From: Nitrospirota bacterium
Lineage (GTDB): Bacteria; Nitrospirota; Nitrospiria; Nitrospirales; Nitrospiraceae
Assembly: GCA_005877535.1 (NCBI GenBank)
Contig: VBOM01000182.1
Span: forward strand, 1-7,056
Reading direction: 5' to 3'
Length of the DNA stretch: 7,056 nucleotides
The stretch's first letter is position 1; the number at the start of each line of letters is the position of its first letter. The notes under the pieces are model-generated. The model was given only the letters and a program-made list of their open reading frames with translations, had not been told where the DNA came from and searched no databases. Shown piece by piece: positions 1 to 6,257 of this stretch. Position numbers and translations under genes: made by a program.

Positions 1-377
1 ATGTAGCGCTGCCCTTGCTGGTGCAAGGAATTTCTTCTGCCGACATTCGTCGGAAAGTCACGGAGGCGTTACGGGCAGTCGGTGTCGAGCACAAGCGGGA
101 TCAGCTTCCTGCGGGTCTCTCGACAGGAGAGCAGCAGCGGGTCTGCATTGCGCGTGCGATTGTAAACGGTCCGGTTGTCTTGTTGGCGGATGAGCCGACA
201 GGAAATTTAGACCCTGCCTTGACGTCCGAGATTATCGAATTGTTTAAACTCATTAACGCACGCGGCACAACCGTCGTGGTGGCGACGCATGATCCTTTGG
301 TCATGGCGCAGGTGAATCGGCGGGTGCTCACATTGGCACAGGGCCGGTTGCTGCCGGAACAGCGGGTGATGGTGTGA
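1..377 (+). CDS. ftsE: Cell division ATP-binding protein FtsE (C-terminal part, 5' truncated by window edge)
   Basis: The frame is open from the first base (full codons from position 3, reading VALPLLVQG, typical of the segment after the FtsE Q-loop) to a TGA at 375-377. FtsE is the cytoplasmic ATPase of the FtsEX division complex. Visible are the ABC signature LSTGEQQR (117-140), Walker B LLADEPTGNLD with Asp at 189 and the catalytic Glu at 192, and the H-loop His at 288 in VVVATHD. Walker A and the Q-loop lie upstream of the window. The signature has Thr where the usual form is LSGGE. The short tail after the H-loop and the direct 4-bp GTGA overlap with ftsX identify it as FtsE rather than a LolD/MacB-type ABC ATPase. 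Translation is probably coupled to ftsX. Confidence 0.93.
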   Translation, partial: VALPLLVQGISSADIRRKVTEALRAVGVEHKRDQLPAGLSTGEQQRVCIARAIVNGPVVLLADEPTGNLDPALTSEIIELFKLINARGTTVVVATHDPLVMAQVNRRVLTLAQGRLLPEQRVMV

Positions 378-1273
378 GGACGCTCTCGTATCTTCTCAGA
401 GAGTCCTGGGTCAATATGCGGACCAACCGGACGACGACGATGGTCGCCATCTTGACCACGGCCTTTACATTGGCCTGTGTCGGCATCTTCTTGCTGCTCT
501 TTGTCAATCTACGTGCGGCAGCCGAATGGCTCCAGGAGGATATCAAGATCATGGTGTACCTTGATGAGCGGCTTGCCTCCGATTCGGTCGTTGAAGTAGA
601 GCAGCTTTTGCGGGGCGATCGTGCCGTCGCCTCACTGCTGTTTATCTCGAAAGAGCAGGCGCTGGGAGAGTTCAAGGCGCAATTCCCGTCAGAGTCTCAC
701 TTGCTTGAGGGGCTGGGCCAGAATCCCTTACCGGCCTCCTTCGTAGTGGCACTCAGCCCGTCGTTCCGTTCCCCGGACTCGGTCAAGCGATGGGCGGAAC
801 GGGTCAGGCAAGTCGCCGGTGTCTCCAAGGTTGACTATAACCAAGATTGGATCGATGCCTTAGCGACGGTGATTCGATCGATTGAGTTGGTCGCTATCGG
901 CATCGGCGTCATTCTTTCGGCAGCTGCCGTCACCATTATTGCCAATACCATTCGCCTCACACTGTTCGCCCGACGGGATGAGATTGCCATTTTGCGTCTC
1001 ATCGGAGCCACGACCAGCTTTATTCGTATTCCATATCTTCTGGAGGGCCCGGTGCTTGGCGCCTTGGGCAGCACACTCTCGCTGGTCATGCTCAAGTTCA
1101 TGTACGAATTATTTCGGCAGCAAATGCGAACGACGGGGCGATTTGCCGGGCTCGATAACCTCATGGCATTCTTTCCCCCGTCAGTCTGTCTTGCCCTGGT
1201 TGCGGTGGGGATGGGGCTCGGATTTGCAGGCAGCTTCGTGTCGATACGGCGGTTCGGCGAGGCCAAGGCATGA
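374..1273 (+). CDS. ftsX: Cell division protein FtsX (permease-like subunit of FtsEX)
   Basis: The protein is 299 aa, normal for the family. It starts at a GTG inside the ftsE stop (GTGA overlap); only a weak SD-like GGGTGAT precedes it, consistent with translational coupling. FtsX is the inner-membrane partner of FtsE and transmits ATP-driven movement to periplasmic murein hydrolase activators. Four membrane segments are visible at about residues 22-45, 169-194, 221-243 and 270-292. The large periplasmic domain (about 46-168) between TM1 and TM2 is the part that binds EnvC in Escherichia coli. The conserved cytoplasmic stretch RRDEIAILRLIGAT (200-213) after TM2 is characteristic of FtsX. The next gene encodes an EnvC-type protein and begins on an ATGA overlap, which supports the assignment strongly. 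Confidence 0.95.
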   Translation: MRTLSYLLRESWVNMRTNRTTTMVAILTTAFTLACVGIFLLLFVNLRAAAEWLQEDIKIMVYLDERLASDSVVEVEQLLRGDRAVASLLFISKEQALGEFKAQFPSESHLLEGLGQNPLPASFVVALSPSFRSPDSVKRWAERVRQVAGVSKVDYNQDWIDALATVIRSIELVAIGIGVILSAAAVTIIANTIRLTLFARRDEIAILRLIGATTSFIRIPYLLEGPVLGALGSTLSLVMLKFMYELFRQQMRTTGRFAGLDNLMAFFPPSVCLALVAVGMGLGFAGSFVSIRRFGEAKA

Positions 1274-2457
1274 GGTGTGGGACGGGGCTCAGAGTCGGAG
1301 TCATGATCTGGGGACTGCTGGTTCTTTCCTGGTCAACGGTTGCGGTGGCCGATCCGATTACCGACAAGATTGAGAAAGAACGCAAGGCCCTGGGCCAACT
1401 CAAAGATCAGATCGAAGAGACACGCAAGCAGGCCGATGAAGCAGGGAAAAAGCGAGAGTCTCTCTTGCAGGGGATTCAGACACTCGATGAGCGGGTGTTG
1501 CACTATCGACAAGCGCATCAGGAGATTAGCCGAAAATTGCGGCGGAAAGACCAAGAGATAGAGATAATCAATACACAACTAGCCGGGTTGCGTGTTAGTG
1601 TACGAGAACGTCAGGACGCCATTCTGGCTCGATTGCGGGTTCAGTACATGGAGGGCCGTTTTGGATATTGGAAAACCTTGCTTGCCTCGGACTCGTATGG
1701 TGATTTCCAGCGCCGGCTCCAATATCTCTCGGCCGTATCAGAACGGGATTATACCCTCATGGGTACGTTCCGATCTGATATGACCCGTATGGAGCAGGCG
1801 GAACGGCTGCGGGAGGAAGCACGGGTCGGGATGTTGTCGTACAAGCAAAGTACCGAAAAGCAATTGGCTGAGATGAAGTCGGTCAAGAAAGAAAAAAAGG
1901 TCTATCTCACCAAGATCACTCATGAAAAAGAGTCCTACGAACATGCTCTCCAAGAATTAGAACGATCCGCGTCGCGCGTCGACAGTCTGTTGCGCGAATT
2001 GGAGCAGCGCCGTCGCGCAGCCACGGTCCGACCTCCGACCGGGGGGATCGCACCTCGTGGGGTGAAGGGTGCACTGCCATGGCCTGCTGACGGCAGTATT
2101 ATCTCCTTCTTCGGCCGTCAGAAACATCCGACCTTCAATACCTATGTGCAGCGCAGAGGCATCGAAATCAAGACGGTCGAAGGGAGCGCCATCCACGCTG
2201 TAATGCCGGGGTCCGTCGTCTATGCAGACTGGTTGAAAGGATACGGACTCGTTATAATCCTTGATCATGAGAATGGGTTCTTTTCGCTCTATGCCCATGC
2301 CTCGAAGATACTTGCAACAGTGGGAGCGCAGGTGGGAGCTGGGCAAGCGATCGGCGAAACAGGCGACACAGGCATGACGGGTGAAAATACTCTATACTTT
2401 GAGCTACGTCAGGGAGCAGAGCCGCTTGATCCTCTCCAATGGTTGGCGAGGCGGTAG
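1270..2457 (+). CDS. envC: EnvC-like murein hydrolase activator (coiled coil + degenerate LytM/M23 domain)
   Basis: The protein is 395 aa and its start overlaps the ftsX stop (ATGA). It has a signal peptide (hydrophobic about 8-26, likely cleavage AVA-D after residue 27), a long Glu/Lys/Arg/Gln-rich coiled coil (about 29-250), a short Arg/Pro-rich linker, and a C-terminal LytM/M23 domain (about 265-395). The M23 zinc and catalytic residues are mostly lost: HxGxD is R295-x-G-x-E299, and the late HxH is T374-L-Y376. Only H343 of the YAH motif remains. E. coli EnvC is likewise degenerate and activates the amidases AmiA/AmiB instead of cutting peptidoglycan. Segments such as ADWLKGYGLV and LYFELR resemble EnvC closely. 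The inferred role is an FtsEX-controlled periplasmic activator of septal amidases. NlpD-type proteins are less likely because there is no lipobox and no LysM domain. Confidence 0.9.
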   Translation: MRCGTGLRVGVMIWGLLVLSWSTVAVADPITDKIEKERKALGQLKDQIEETRKQADEAGKKRESLLQGIQTLDERVLHYRQAHQEISRKLRRKDQEIEIINTQLAGLRVSVRERQDAILARLRVQYMEGRFGYWKTLLASDSYGDFQRRLQYLSAVSERDYTLMGTFRSDMTRMEQAERLREEARVGMLSYKQSTEKQLAEMKSVKKEKKVYLTKITHEKESYEHALQELERSASRVDSLLRELEQRRRAATVRPPTGGIAPRGVKGALPWPADGSIISFFGRQKHPTFNTYVQRRGIEIKTVEGSAIHAVMPGSVVYADWLKGYGLVIILDHENGFFSLYAHASKILATVGAQVGAGQAIGETGDTGMTGENTLYFELRQGAEPLDPLQWLARR

Positions 2458-2470
2458 GGAACGGGAAGAG

Positions 2471-2477
2471 GAAAGGA
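2471..2477 (+). promoter_or_regulatory. Shine-Dalgarno of ctpA, fixes its start
   Basis: GAAAGGA lies 8 nt before ATG 2486. It sits in the 28-bp gap after the envC stop and favours 2486 over in-frame positions further upstream, which would overlap the end of envC and put charged residues ahead of the membrane anchor. Confidence 0.75.
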
Positions 2478-2485
2478 CGTTAATT

Positions 2486-3862
2486 ATGGAACAATATCGC
2501 CAACGACGATTCTGGATGCTAGGGCCGATGGTGGTGGTGGCGTTGGTCTTGGGCGTGCTGCTCGGCAAGGGGTGGGAGCGGACTGGGCATGCCACGGAAA
2601 CCTATGAAGAGTTGAAGACGTTCTCCGAGGTGTTGACCCAAGTTCAGAAGAGTTACGTCGACGAAACGAAAGTGAAGGACCTCGTCCAGGGGGCCATTCG
2701 TGGGATGCTCTCAACCCTCGATCCGCATTCGGCCTACATGACGCCGGATATGTATAAGGAAATGCAGGTTGAAACGAAGGGTGAATTTGGAGGCGTGGGC
2801 ATCCAAATCGGGGTGAAGGAGAACCGTTTGGCAGTGATCGCTCCCATCGAAGGTACGCCGGCCTACCGAGCCGGGATCAAGTCAGGTGATTTCATTACCA
2901 AGGTGAACGACGAGTCGACCAAAGACCTTACGTTAATGGATGCGGTGCAGAAGATGCGTGGCCCCAAGGGCTCAAAGATCAATCTGACGATTCAGCGGGA
3001 TGGGACTTCCGATCCGCTCCAATTTACACTAGTTCGCGATACCATTAAGATTGAGAGCGTGAAGTCGAAGGTGTTGGACAATATCGGGTACGTTCGGCTG
3101 ACGCAATTCCAAGAATCGACGGGGCGAGATCTTAGCAAGGTGCTCAAACAGTTTAAAGACCAGAAGCTCCAATCGACGATCCTCGACCTCCGCAACAATC
3201 CTGGCGGACTGCTGACCTCAGCCGTTGAGGTCTCCGAGCAGTTTCTCCCCGGCGGCAAGTTGGTGGTCTACACGAAAGGACGTGAAAGCAAGAAGGACGA
3301 GTGGATCGCCAAGGGGAAAGATCAGATGGACGATTCGCCTATGATCATTCTAGTCAATGAAGGATCGGCAAGTGCGTCTGAGATCGTGGCAGGTGCACTG
3401 CAAGATTACGGACGGGCGGTGATTGTCGGTACGACCTCGTTCGGCAAGGGATCGGTGCAAACGATTCTCCCGCTGGGGGATGGGTCCGGGCTCCGCCTCA
3501 CGACGGCAAAGTACTATACACCGAAAGGGCGCTCGATCCAATCAACCGGTATTACGCCCGATATTGTCGTGAAACCCCAACCACCGACCACTGTCGCCAA
3601 GGCAGGCGAGACGAAGCCCGGTGAAAGGGAAGGGGAGCCGAAGCAGGTCAAGCCCACAGTCGTGCCGGGAAAAGATCAACCGGCTCAGAGTGGGAATGGG
3701 AAAGGACAGGAAGAGGGCACTCCGAAGAACGGCACCATGCCTCAGGTTCCTTCCGTTGAAGTCTCCGGCGATCCTTCGCTTGAGCAGGATGTCCAACTCC
3801 AAAAGGCCGTCGAGATGCTGAAGACCTGGAAGATCTTTAAGGAGCTTCCTCGCGCTTCCTGA
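2486..3862 (+). CDS. ctpA: Carboxy-terminal processing protease CtpA (S41 family, PDZ)
   Basis: The protein is 458 aa. It is a periplasmic serine protease that trims or degrades proteins from their C-termini. An N-terminal hydrophobic segment (about 11-28) acts as signal anchor or signal peptide. The PDZ domain spans about 96-180, beginning at GEFGGVGIQIG. The S41 catalytic core follows: the Ser in NEGSASASEI is S296, the Lys in SFGKGSVQ is K321, and Q325 completes the site. The 25- and 4-residue spacings match the Ser-Lys-Gln triad of known CtpA/Prc proteins. RNNPGGLL and the RSIQ/GITPDI segment are also typical. A Lys/Gly/Pro/Glu-rich low-complexity linker (about 363-428) separates the core from a C-terminal helical end. 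The envC-ctpA order recurs in other Gram-negatives, as I recall in Pseudomonas aeruginosa. A link to turnover of cell-wall enzymes is inferred. Confidence 0.94.
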   Translation: MEQYRQRRFWMLGPMVVVALVLGVLLGKGWERTGHATETYEELKTFSEVLTQVQKSYVDETKVKDLVQGAIRGMLSTLDPHSAYMTPDMYKEMQVETKGEFGGVGIQIGVKENRLAVIAPIEGTPAYRAGIKSGDFITKVNDESTKDLTLMDAVQKMRGPKGSKINLTIQRDGTSDPLQFTLVRDTIKIESVKSKVLDNIGYVRLTQFQESTGRDLSKVLKQFKDQKLQSTILDLRNNPGGLLTSAVEVSEQFLPGGKLVVYTKGRESKKDEWIAKGKDQMDDSPMIILVNEGSASASEIVAGALQDYGRAVIVGTTSFGKGSVQTILPLGDGSGLRLTTAKYYTPKGRSIQSTGITPDIVVKPQPPTTVAKAGETKPGEREGEPKQVKPTVVPGKDQPAQSGNGKGQEEGTPKNGTMPQVPSVEVSGDPSLEQDVQLQKAVEMLKTWKIFKELPRAS

Positions 3863-4337
3863 TGGGAGGCTGCCGTTGTGAGGCGGCGATTGCCTCCAGC
3901 AGCCGTTCTTCCGAACCTGAGAACCCTGGTACTGTGCGCAGCAGATGCGTTCGCACCAGCTGTTCCAGATCCGTCAAGGTGGTAATGCAGAGGCGGGTGT
4001 AGAGGTAGGCCACGAGCGATTCCGACAGTCCAGGGAGGCGAGCCCAGGCCTTCACCGCTTCCGGGAGTGGCGTGTTTAAGGCTTCATAAGCCTGGATGGT
4101 TCCAGTTCTGAGAAATTCTTCAATCTTATCTGCCAGGTCCCGGCCGACTCCATCAATTTCTTCCAGCGCCTGCCGTGAAGCGACGTCTGCAATGTCTTCC
4201 TCCAACGTTTCGATGGAATCCGCTGCCTTCCGATAGGCTCTGACCCGGTAGGGGTTCGCCCGCTGGGCAGCTAGTCGTTCCGCGATCGACCGAAAAATGG
4301 TTGCGACTTGCCGGTTGTATTGAGGGGGAGACATCAT
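3837..4337 (-). CDS. Stand-alone helix-hairpin-helix protein equal to the N-terminal part of bacterial DNA polymerase X
   Basis: The protein is 166 aa from ATG 4337 (a second ATG follows at 4334). Residues about 6-82 match the polymerase-beta N-terminal 8-kDa domain (NRQVATIFRSIAERL, YRVRAYRKAAD, IDGVGRDLADKIEEFLRTG). The first hairpin is GVG (63-65). K71 aligns with the dRP-lyase Schiff-base lysine K72 of polymerase beta, and Y35 with its Y39. Two further HhH-like hairpins follow (LPGLSES about 101-107, VPGFSGS about 136-142), as in the fingers of PolX. The protein then ends in a charged tail where the palm should begin, so the nucleotidyl-transfer and PHP domains are absent. No palm remnant follows, because the next DNA is ctpA, with which it overlaps by 26 bp. 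A TTG at 4409 would add 24 residues, but family similarity begins near ATG 4337. DNA binding is likely; lyase activity is inference. Confidence 0.75.
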   Translation of the reverse strand: MMSPPQYNRQVATIFRSIAERLAAQRANPYRVRAYRKAADSIETLEEDIADVASRQALEEIDGVGRDLADKIEEFLRTGTIQAYEALNTPLPEAVKAWARLPGLSESLVAYLYTRLCITTLTDLEQLVRTHLLRTVPGFSGSEERLLEAIAASQRQPPIRKREEAP

Positions 4338-4391
4338 AGGCCGTGGTGGCTTTATTCTGACGTGGTCATGGATATGGAGGCAAGGGGATAG

Positions 4392-4430
4392 CCTAGGGCT
4401 TATTGACAACCAGATTTCTTGTCCCCTAGG
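4392..4430. repeat. Inverted CCTAGGG / CCCTAGG pair around the thi promoter (possible operator)
   Basis: CCTAGGG at 4392-4398 and CCCTAGG at 4424-4430 are perfect 7-bp inverted arms separated by 25 nt. Each contains the palindrome CCTAGG, and the two copies lie 33 bp apart, about three helical turns. The left copy is itself within AGCC-TAG-GGCT. The left arm lies just upstream of the -35 box and the right arm overlaps the -10. The placement suits a repressor site, but this is inference from position only. Confidence 0.3.
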
Positions 4431-4432
4431 AT
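4403..4432 (+). promoter_or_regulatory. Predicted sigma70-type promoter of thiSGE
   Basis: A perfect -35 TTGACA (4403-4408), an 18-nt spacer, and the -10 TAGGAT (4427-4432, 4 of 6 consensus positions). Transcription would begin near 4438-4440, almost at the thiS ATG at 4441. The element lies in the intergenic space between the divergent helix-hairpin-helix gene and thiS. Confidence 0.6.
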
Positions 4433-4440
4433 GATGAACG

Positions 4441-4701
4441 ATGGCGGAGACGATTCAGATTCAGGTGAACGGCGAACAGCGAGGCTGTCGAGCTGATGCC
4501 ACCGTGGGGGATTTGCTGCGTGAACTCGCCATCAAGACCGAGCGCGTGGCGGTTGAGCTGAATTTGGAAATCATGGATCGCAAGGACTTCGATCACCGAA
4601 GTTTGAAACAGGGGGATCGAGTGGAGATATTGAGCTTCATCGGCGGCGGTGCGCCAGTGGATGTTCAGGGCAAAGGGAGGGGTTTCGTCCATGCAGAATG
4701 A
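4441..4701 (+). CDS. thiS: Sulfur carrier protein ThiS with an unusual C-terminal tail
   Basis: The protein is 86 aa; canonical ThiS is about 65-70. It is a ubiquitin-fold protein that carries sulfur as a C-terminal thiocarboxylate to ThiG for the thiazole of thiamine. The fold is recognisable from IQIQVNGEQ, the [10 protein letters not shown] helix, [13 protein letters not shown] and [13 protein letters not shown]. The functional diglycine normally ends the protein. Here F66-I67-G68-G69-G70 is followed by 16 residues (A71-E86, [16 protein letters not shown]) before TGA. An in-frame stop at 4435-4437 excludes any earlier start. A modest SD (AGGA, 4428-4431) lies 9 nt upstream but overlaps the predicted -10. 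The tail-coding DNA contains the SD and start codon of thiG, with an 11-bp overlap, so the two are translationally coupled. Confidence 0.9.
   Translation: MAETIQIQVNGEQRGCRADATVGDLLRELAIKTERVAVELNLEIMDRKDFDHRSLKQGDRVEILSFIGGGAPVDVQGKGRGFVHAE
4675..4682 (+). promoter_or_regulatory. Shine-Dalgarno of thiG inside thiS, fixes the thiG start
   Basis: GGGAGGGG lies 8 nt before ATG 4691, within the thiS coding sequence. It favours 4691 over the in-frame ATG at 4649, which would add 14 residues not typical of ThiG. Confidence 0.75.
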
Positions 4702-5464
4702 TCGGTTGATCATTGCCGGTCGTGAGTTTACGTCTCGGCTGTTTGTTGGAACCGGGAAGTATAAGGATTTTGCCGAAACCAAGAAAGCCATTGAGGCGTC
4801 GGGAGCCGATGTGGTGACAGTGGCGGTGCGGCGCGTCAATATTACCGATCGCTCCAAAGAGAACCTTCTCGATTATCTCGACCCGAAGAAGTACACCATT
4901 CTTCCCAACACCGCTGGCTGTTACAACGTGGAAGATGCCCTGCGCTATGCCCGCTTGGCCAGGGCTGCCGGCGTATCCGATTTGATCAAGCTGGAAGTGC
5001 TCGGTGACGAGAGGACCCTCTTCCCCGATACGGTCGGACTACTCGAAGCGGCGAAGATTCTCGTCAAAGAAGGCTTTATCGTGCTGCCCTATACGAACGA
5101 CGATCCCATCGTGGCCCAGAAGCTCGTCGATATCGGGTGCCCCGCCGTCATGCCGTTGGCGGCGCCGATTGGGTCGGGACTTGGTATCCGCAATCCGTAT
5201 AACTTAAAAATCATCATGGAAATGATCAAGGTGCCGATTATTGTCGATGCCGGCGTCGGGACTGCGTCTGATGCCGCCTTTGCGATGGAATTAGGAGCAG
5301 ACGCTGTACTCATGAACACGGCCATCGCCGGGGCTCAAGATCCCATTACCATGGCCGAGGCAATGAAATTTGCGGTGTATGCCGGTCGGCTTGCGTATAA
5401 GGCCGGACGGATCCCGAGAAAATTGTATGCCACAGCCAGTAGTCCCATCGAGGGCATGCTCTGA
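4691..5464 (+). CDS. thiG: Thiazole synthase ThiG
   Basis: The protein is 257 aa, the usual length. ThiG is a cytoplasmic TIM-barrel enzyme that condenses 1-deoxy-D-xylulose 5-phosphate, dehydroglycine (or glycine imine) and ThiS-thiocarboxylate into thiazole phosphate. Visible are the N-terminal [28 protein letters not shown], and the active-site strand [11 protein letters not shown]100 is the residue that forms the imine with the sugar and E102 lies next to it, matching K96/E98 of the Bacillus subtilis enzyme. D186 in [11 protein letters not shown] matches D182, and this GVG plus LMNTAIAGA form the phosphate site. Conservation is high throughout with no gaps. It overlaps thiS by 11 bp and thiE follows after 28 bp, so all three are one operon. 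Confidence 0.97.
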   Translation: MQNDRLIIAGREFTSRLFVGTGKYKDFAETKKAIEASGADVVTVAVRRVNITDRSKENLLDYLDPKKYTILPNTAGCYNVEDALRYARLARAAGVSDLIKLEVLGDERTLFPDTVGLLEAAKILVKEGFIVLPYTNDDPIVAQKLVDIGCPAVMPLAAPIGSGLGIRNPYNLKIIMEMIKVPIIVDAGVGTASDAAFAMELGADAVLMNTAIAGAQDPITMAEAMKFAVYAGRLAYKAGRIPRKLYATASSPIEGML

Positions 5465-5492
5465 GTGATGACTTTCCGCCGACCGTTTTCTT

Positions 5493-6125
5493 ATGCCACA
5501 GCTTGAGTCCAGGCTGTTCGTCGTGACGGATCGCCATCAGACCAACGGGCGTCCGTTGGTTCCCCTTCTGCAGCGGGTTCTCACCGTTGGGGCCCCTGCA
5601 ATTCAACTCCGTGAGCGTGATCTCCCAGCCAAGGAACTCGTGACCCTTGCGCGTGAGGTGCAGGCCGTGATGGCCTCGCGCAGGTCCCAACTCCTCATCA
5701 ATGACCGGGTCGATGTCGCATTGGCACTGGAAGGAGTCGGCGTCCATTTACGCAGCGATAGTTTGTCTGTTTCAGTCGCACGGCAGTTGCTGGGGGCAGA
5801 GCGTCTCCTGGGTATTTCCGTACATGCGGTAGAAGAAGCGGTGCGGGTGGAATCGCAGGGGGTAGACTACATCGTCCTTGGCCCTATCTACGAGACGCCA
5901 ACTAAACAGATGTTCGGTCCGCCGCTCGGCATTCAAACTCTTGAGAAGGCTTGTCGATCGGTCCGCATCCCGATTATTGGGATTGGCGGAGTGACGGCGG
6001 CGCGTGTGCGTGAGATGCGCTGTGCCGGGGCATTCGGGGTGGCGGTGATTACGGCGGTTCTCGGCGCGGTCAATGTCGAGTCGGCGGCGCGCGAGTTATT
6101 CGATGCCGTGACGCTCTTACCGTAA
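5493..6125 (+). CDS. thiE: Thiamine-phosphate synthase ThiE
   Basis: The protein is 210 aa. ThiE is a cytoplasmic TIM-barrel enzyme that joins HMP pyrophosphate to the ThiG-derived thiazole phosphate, giving thiamine phosphate. Visible are LFVVTDRH, IQLRERDL (R40), LLINDRVD (N70-D71), VHLRSDSL (D89, the Mg2+ aspartate position), GISVHA (S109), GPIYETPTK (T135, T137, K138) and IPIIGIGGV. The usual Lys of QLREK is Arg (R42). Retention of the Thr-x-Thr-Lys loop and the ND pair argues for ThiE over the paralogue TenI. In-frame stops at 5466-5471 leave ATG 5493 as the natural start. The SD is weak, so translation may depend on the upstream genes. It ends in TAA at 6123-6125. Confidence 0.93.
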   Translation: MPQLESRLFVVTDRHQTNGRPLVPLLQRVLTVGAPAIQLRERDLPAKELVTLAREVQAVMASRRSQLLINDRVDVALALEGVGVHLRSDSLSVSVARQLLGAERLLGISVHAVEEAVRVESQGVDYIVLGPIYETPTKQMFGPPLGIQTLEKACRSVRIPIIGIGGVTAARVREMRCAGAFGVAVITAVLGAVNVESAARELFDAVTLLP

Positions 6126-6170
6126 TGTGTGTCACGCACAACCATCACGCTGCAGGATGCCGCCGCCCGG

Positions 6171-6199
6171 TTGACCACCCCAGGAACGGATGATAGAAT
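6171..6199 (+). promoter_or_regulatory. Predicted sigma70-type promoter of the proteasomal ATPase gene
   Basis: -35 TTGACC (6171-6176, 5 of 6 consensus positions), an ideal 17-nt spacer, and -10 TAGAAT (6194-6199, 5 of 6). Transcription would start near 6206. The 132-bp gap after thiE that holds it shows no clear terminator, so read-through from thi remains possible. Confidence 0.65.
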
Positions 6200-6257
6200 C
6201 CGCGCAGACAAGGACTTCTTGATTCAGTTAGGGGTTTCGCTTTTTTCGAGTGGCGCC

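Noticed and set aside
882..1373. 163-codon + strand open frame across ftsX and envC
   Set aside because: It is out of frame with both well-supported genes and its translation resembles no protein family. It is a shadow of ftsX.
1957..2346. 129-codon reverse frame opposite the LytM domain
   Set aside because: It is a shadow of the conserved envC 3' half and shows no protein-like features.
2381..2485. Extended N-terminus for ctpA starting at 2381
   Set aside because: It would overlap 77 bp of envC, add an unrelated 35-residue segment ahead of the signal anchor, and ignore the good SD before ATG 2486.
4338..4409. TTG start at 4409 for the helix-hairpin-helix gene
   Set aside because: The added 24 residues do not look like the family, there is no good SD, and the codon lies in the -35 box of the divergent thi promoter. 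A weak reverse-strand promoter (TTGCCT at 4383-4378, CAGAAT at 4359-4354, 18-nt spacer) would suit ATG 4337 but matches only 4 of 6 in each box, so it is not listed as a feature.
4338..4440. TPP riboswitch upstream of thiS
   Set aside because: The 103-bp space contains no CTGAGA core or other recognisable THI-box elements, and the predicted promoter leaves no room for an aptamer.
4649..4690. Earlier ATG for thiG at 4649
   Set aside because: It would add 14 residues atypical of ThiG, whereas ATG 4691 has a strong SD 8 nt upstream and gives the usual family N-terminus.
6126..6140. Hairpin TGTGTG-TCA-CGCACA right after the thiE stop as an intrinsic terminator
   Set aside because: The stem is only 6 bp with one G-U pair and no T-run follows, so it is not a convincing Rho-independent terminator.
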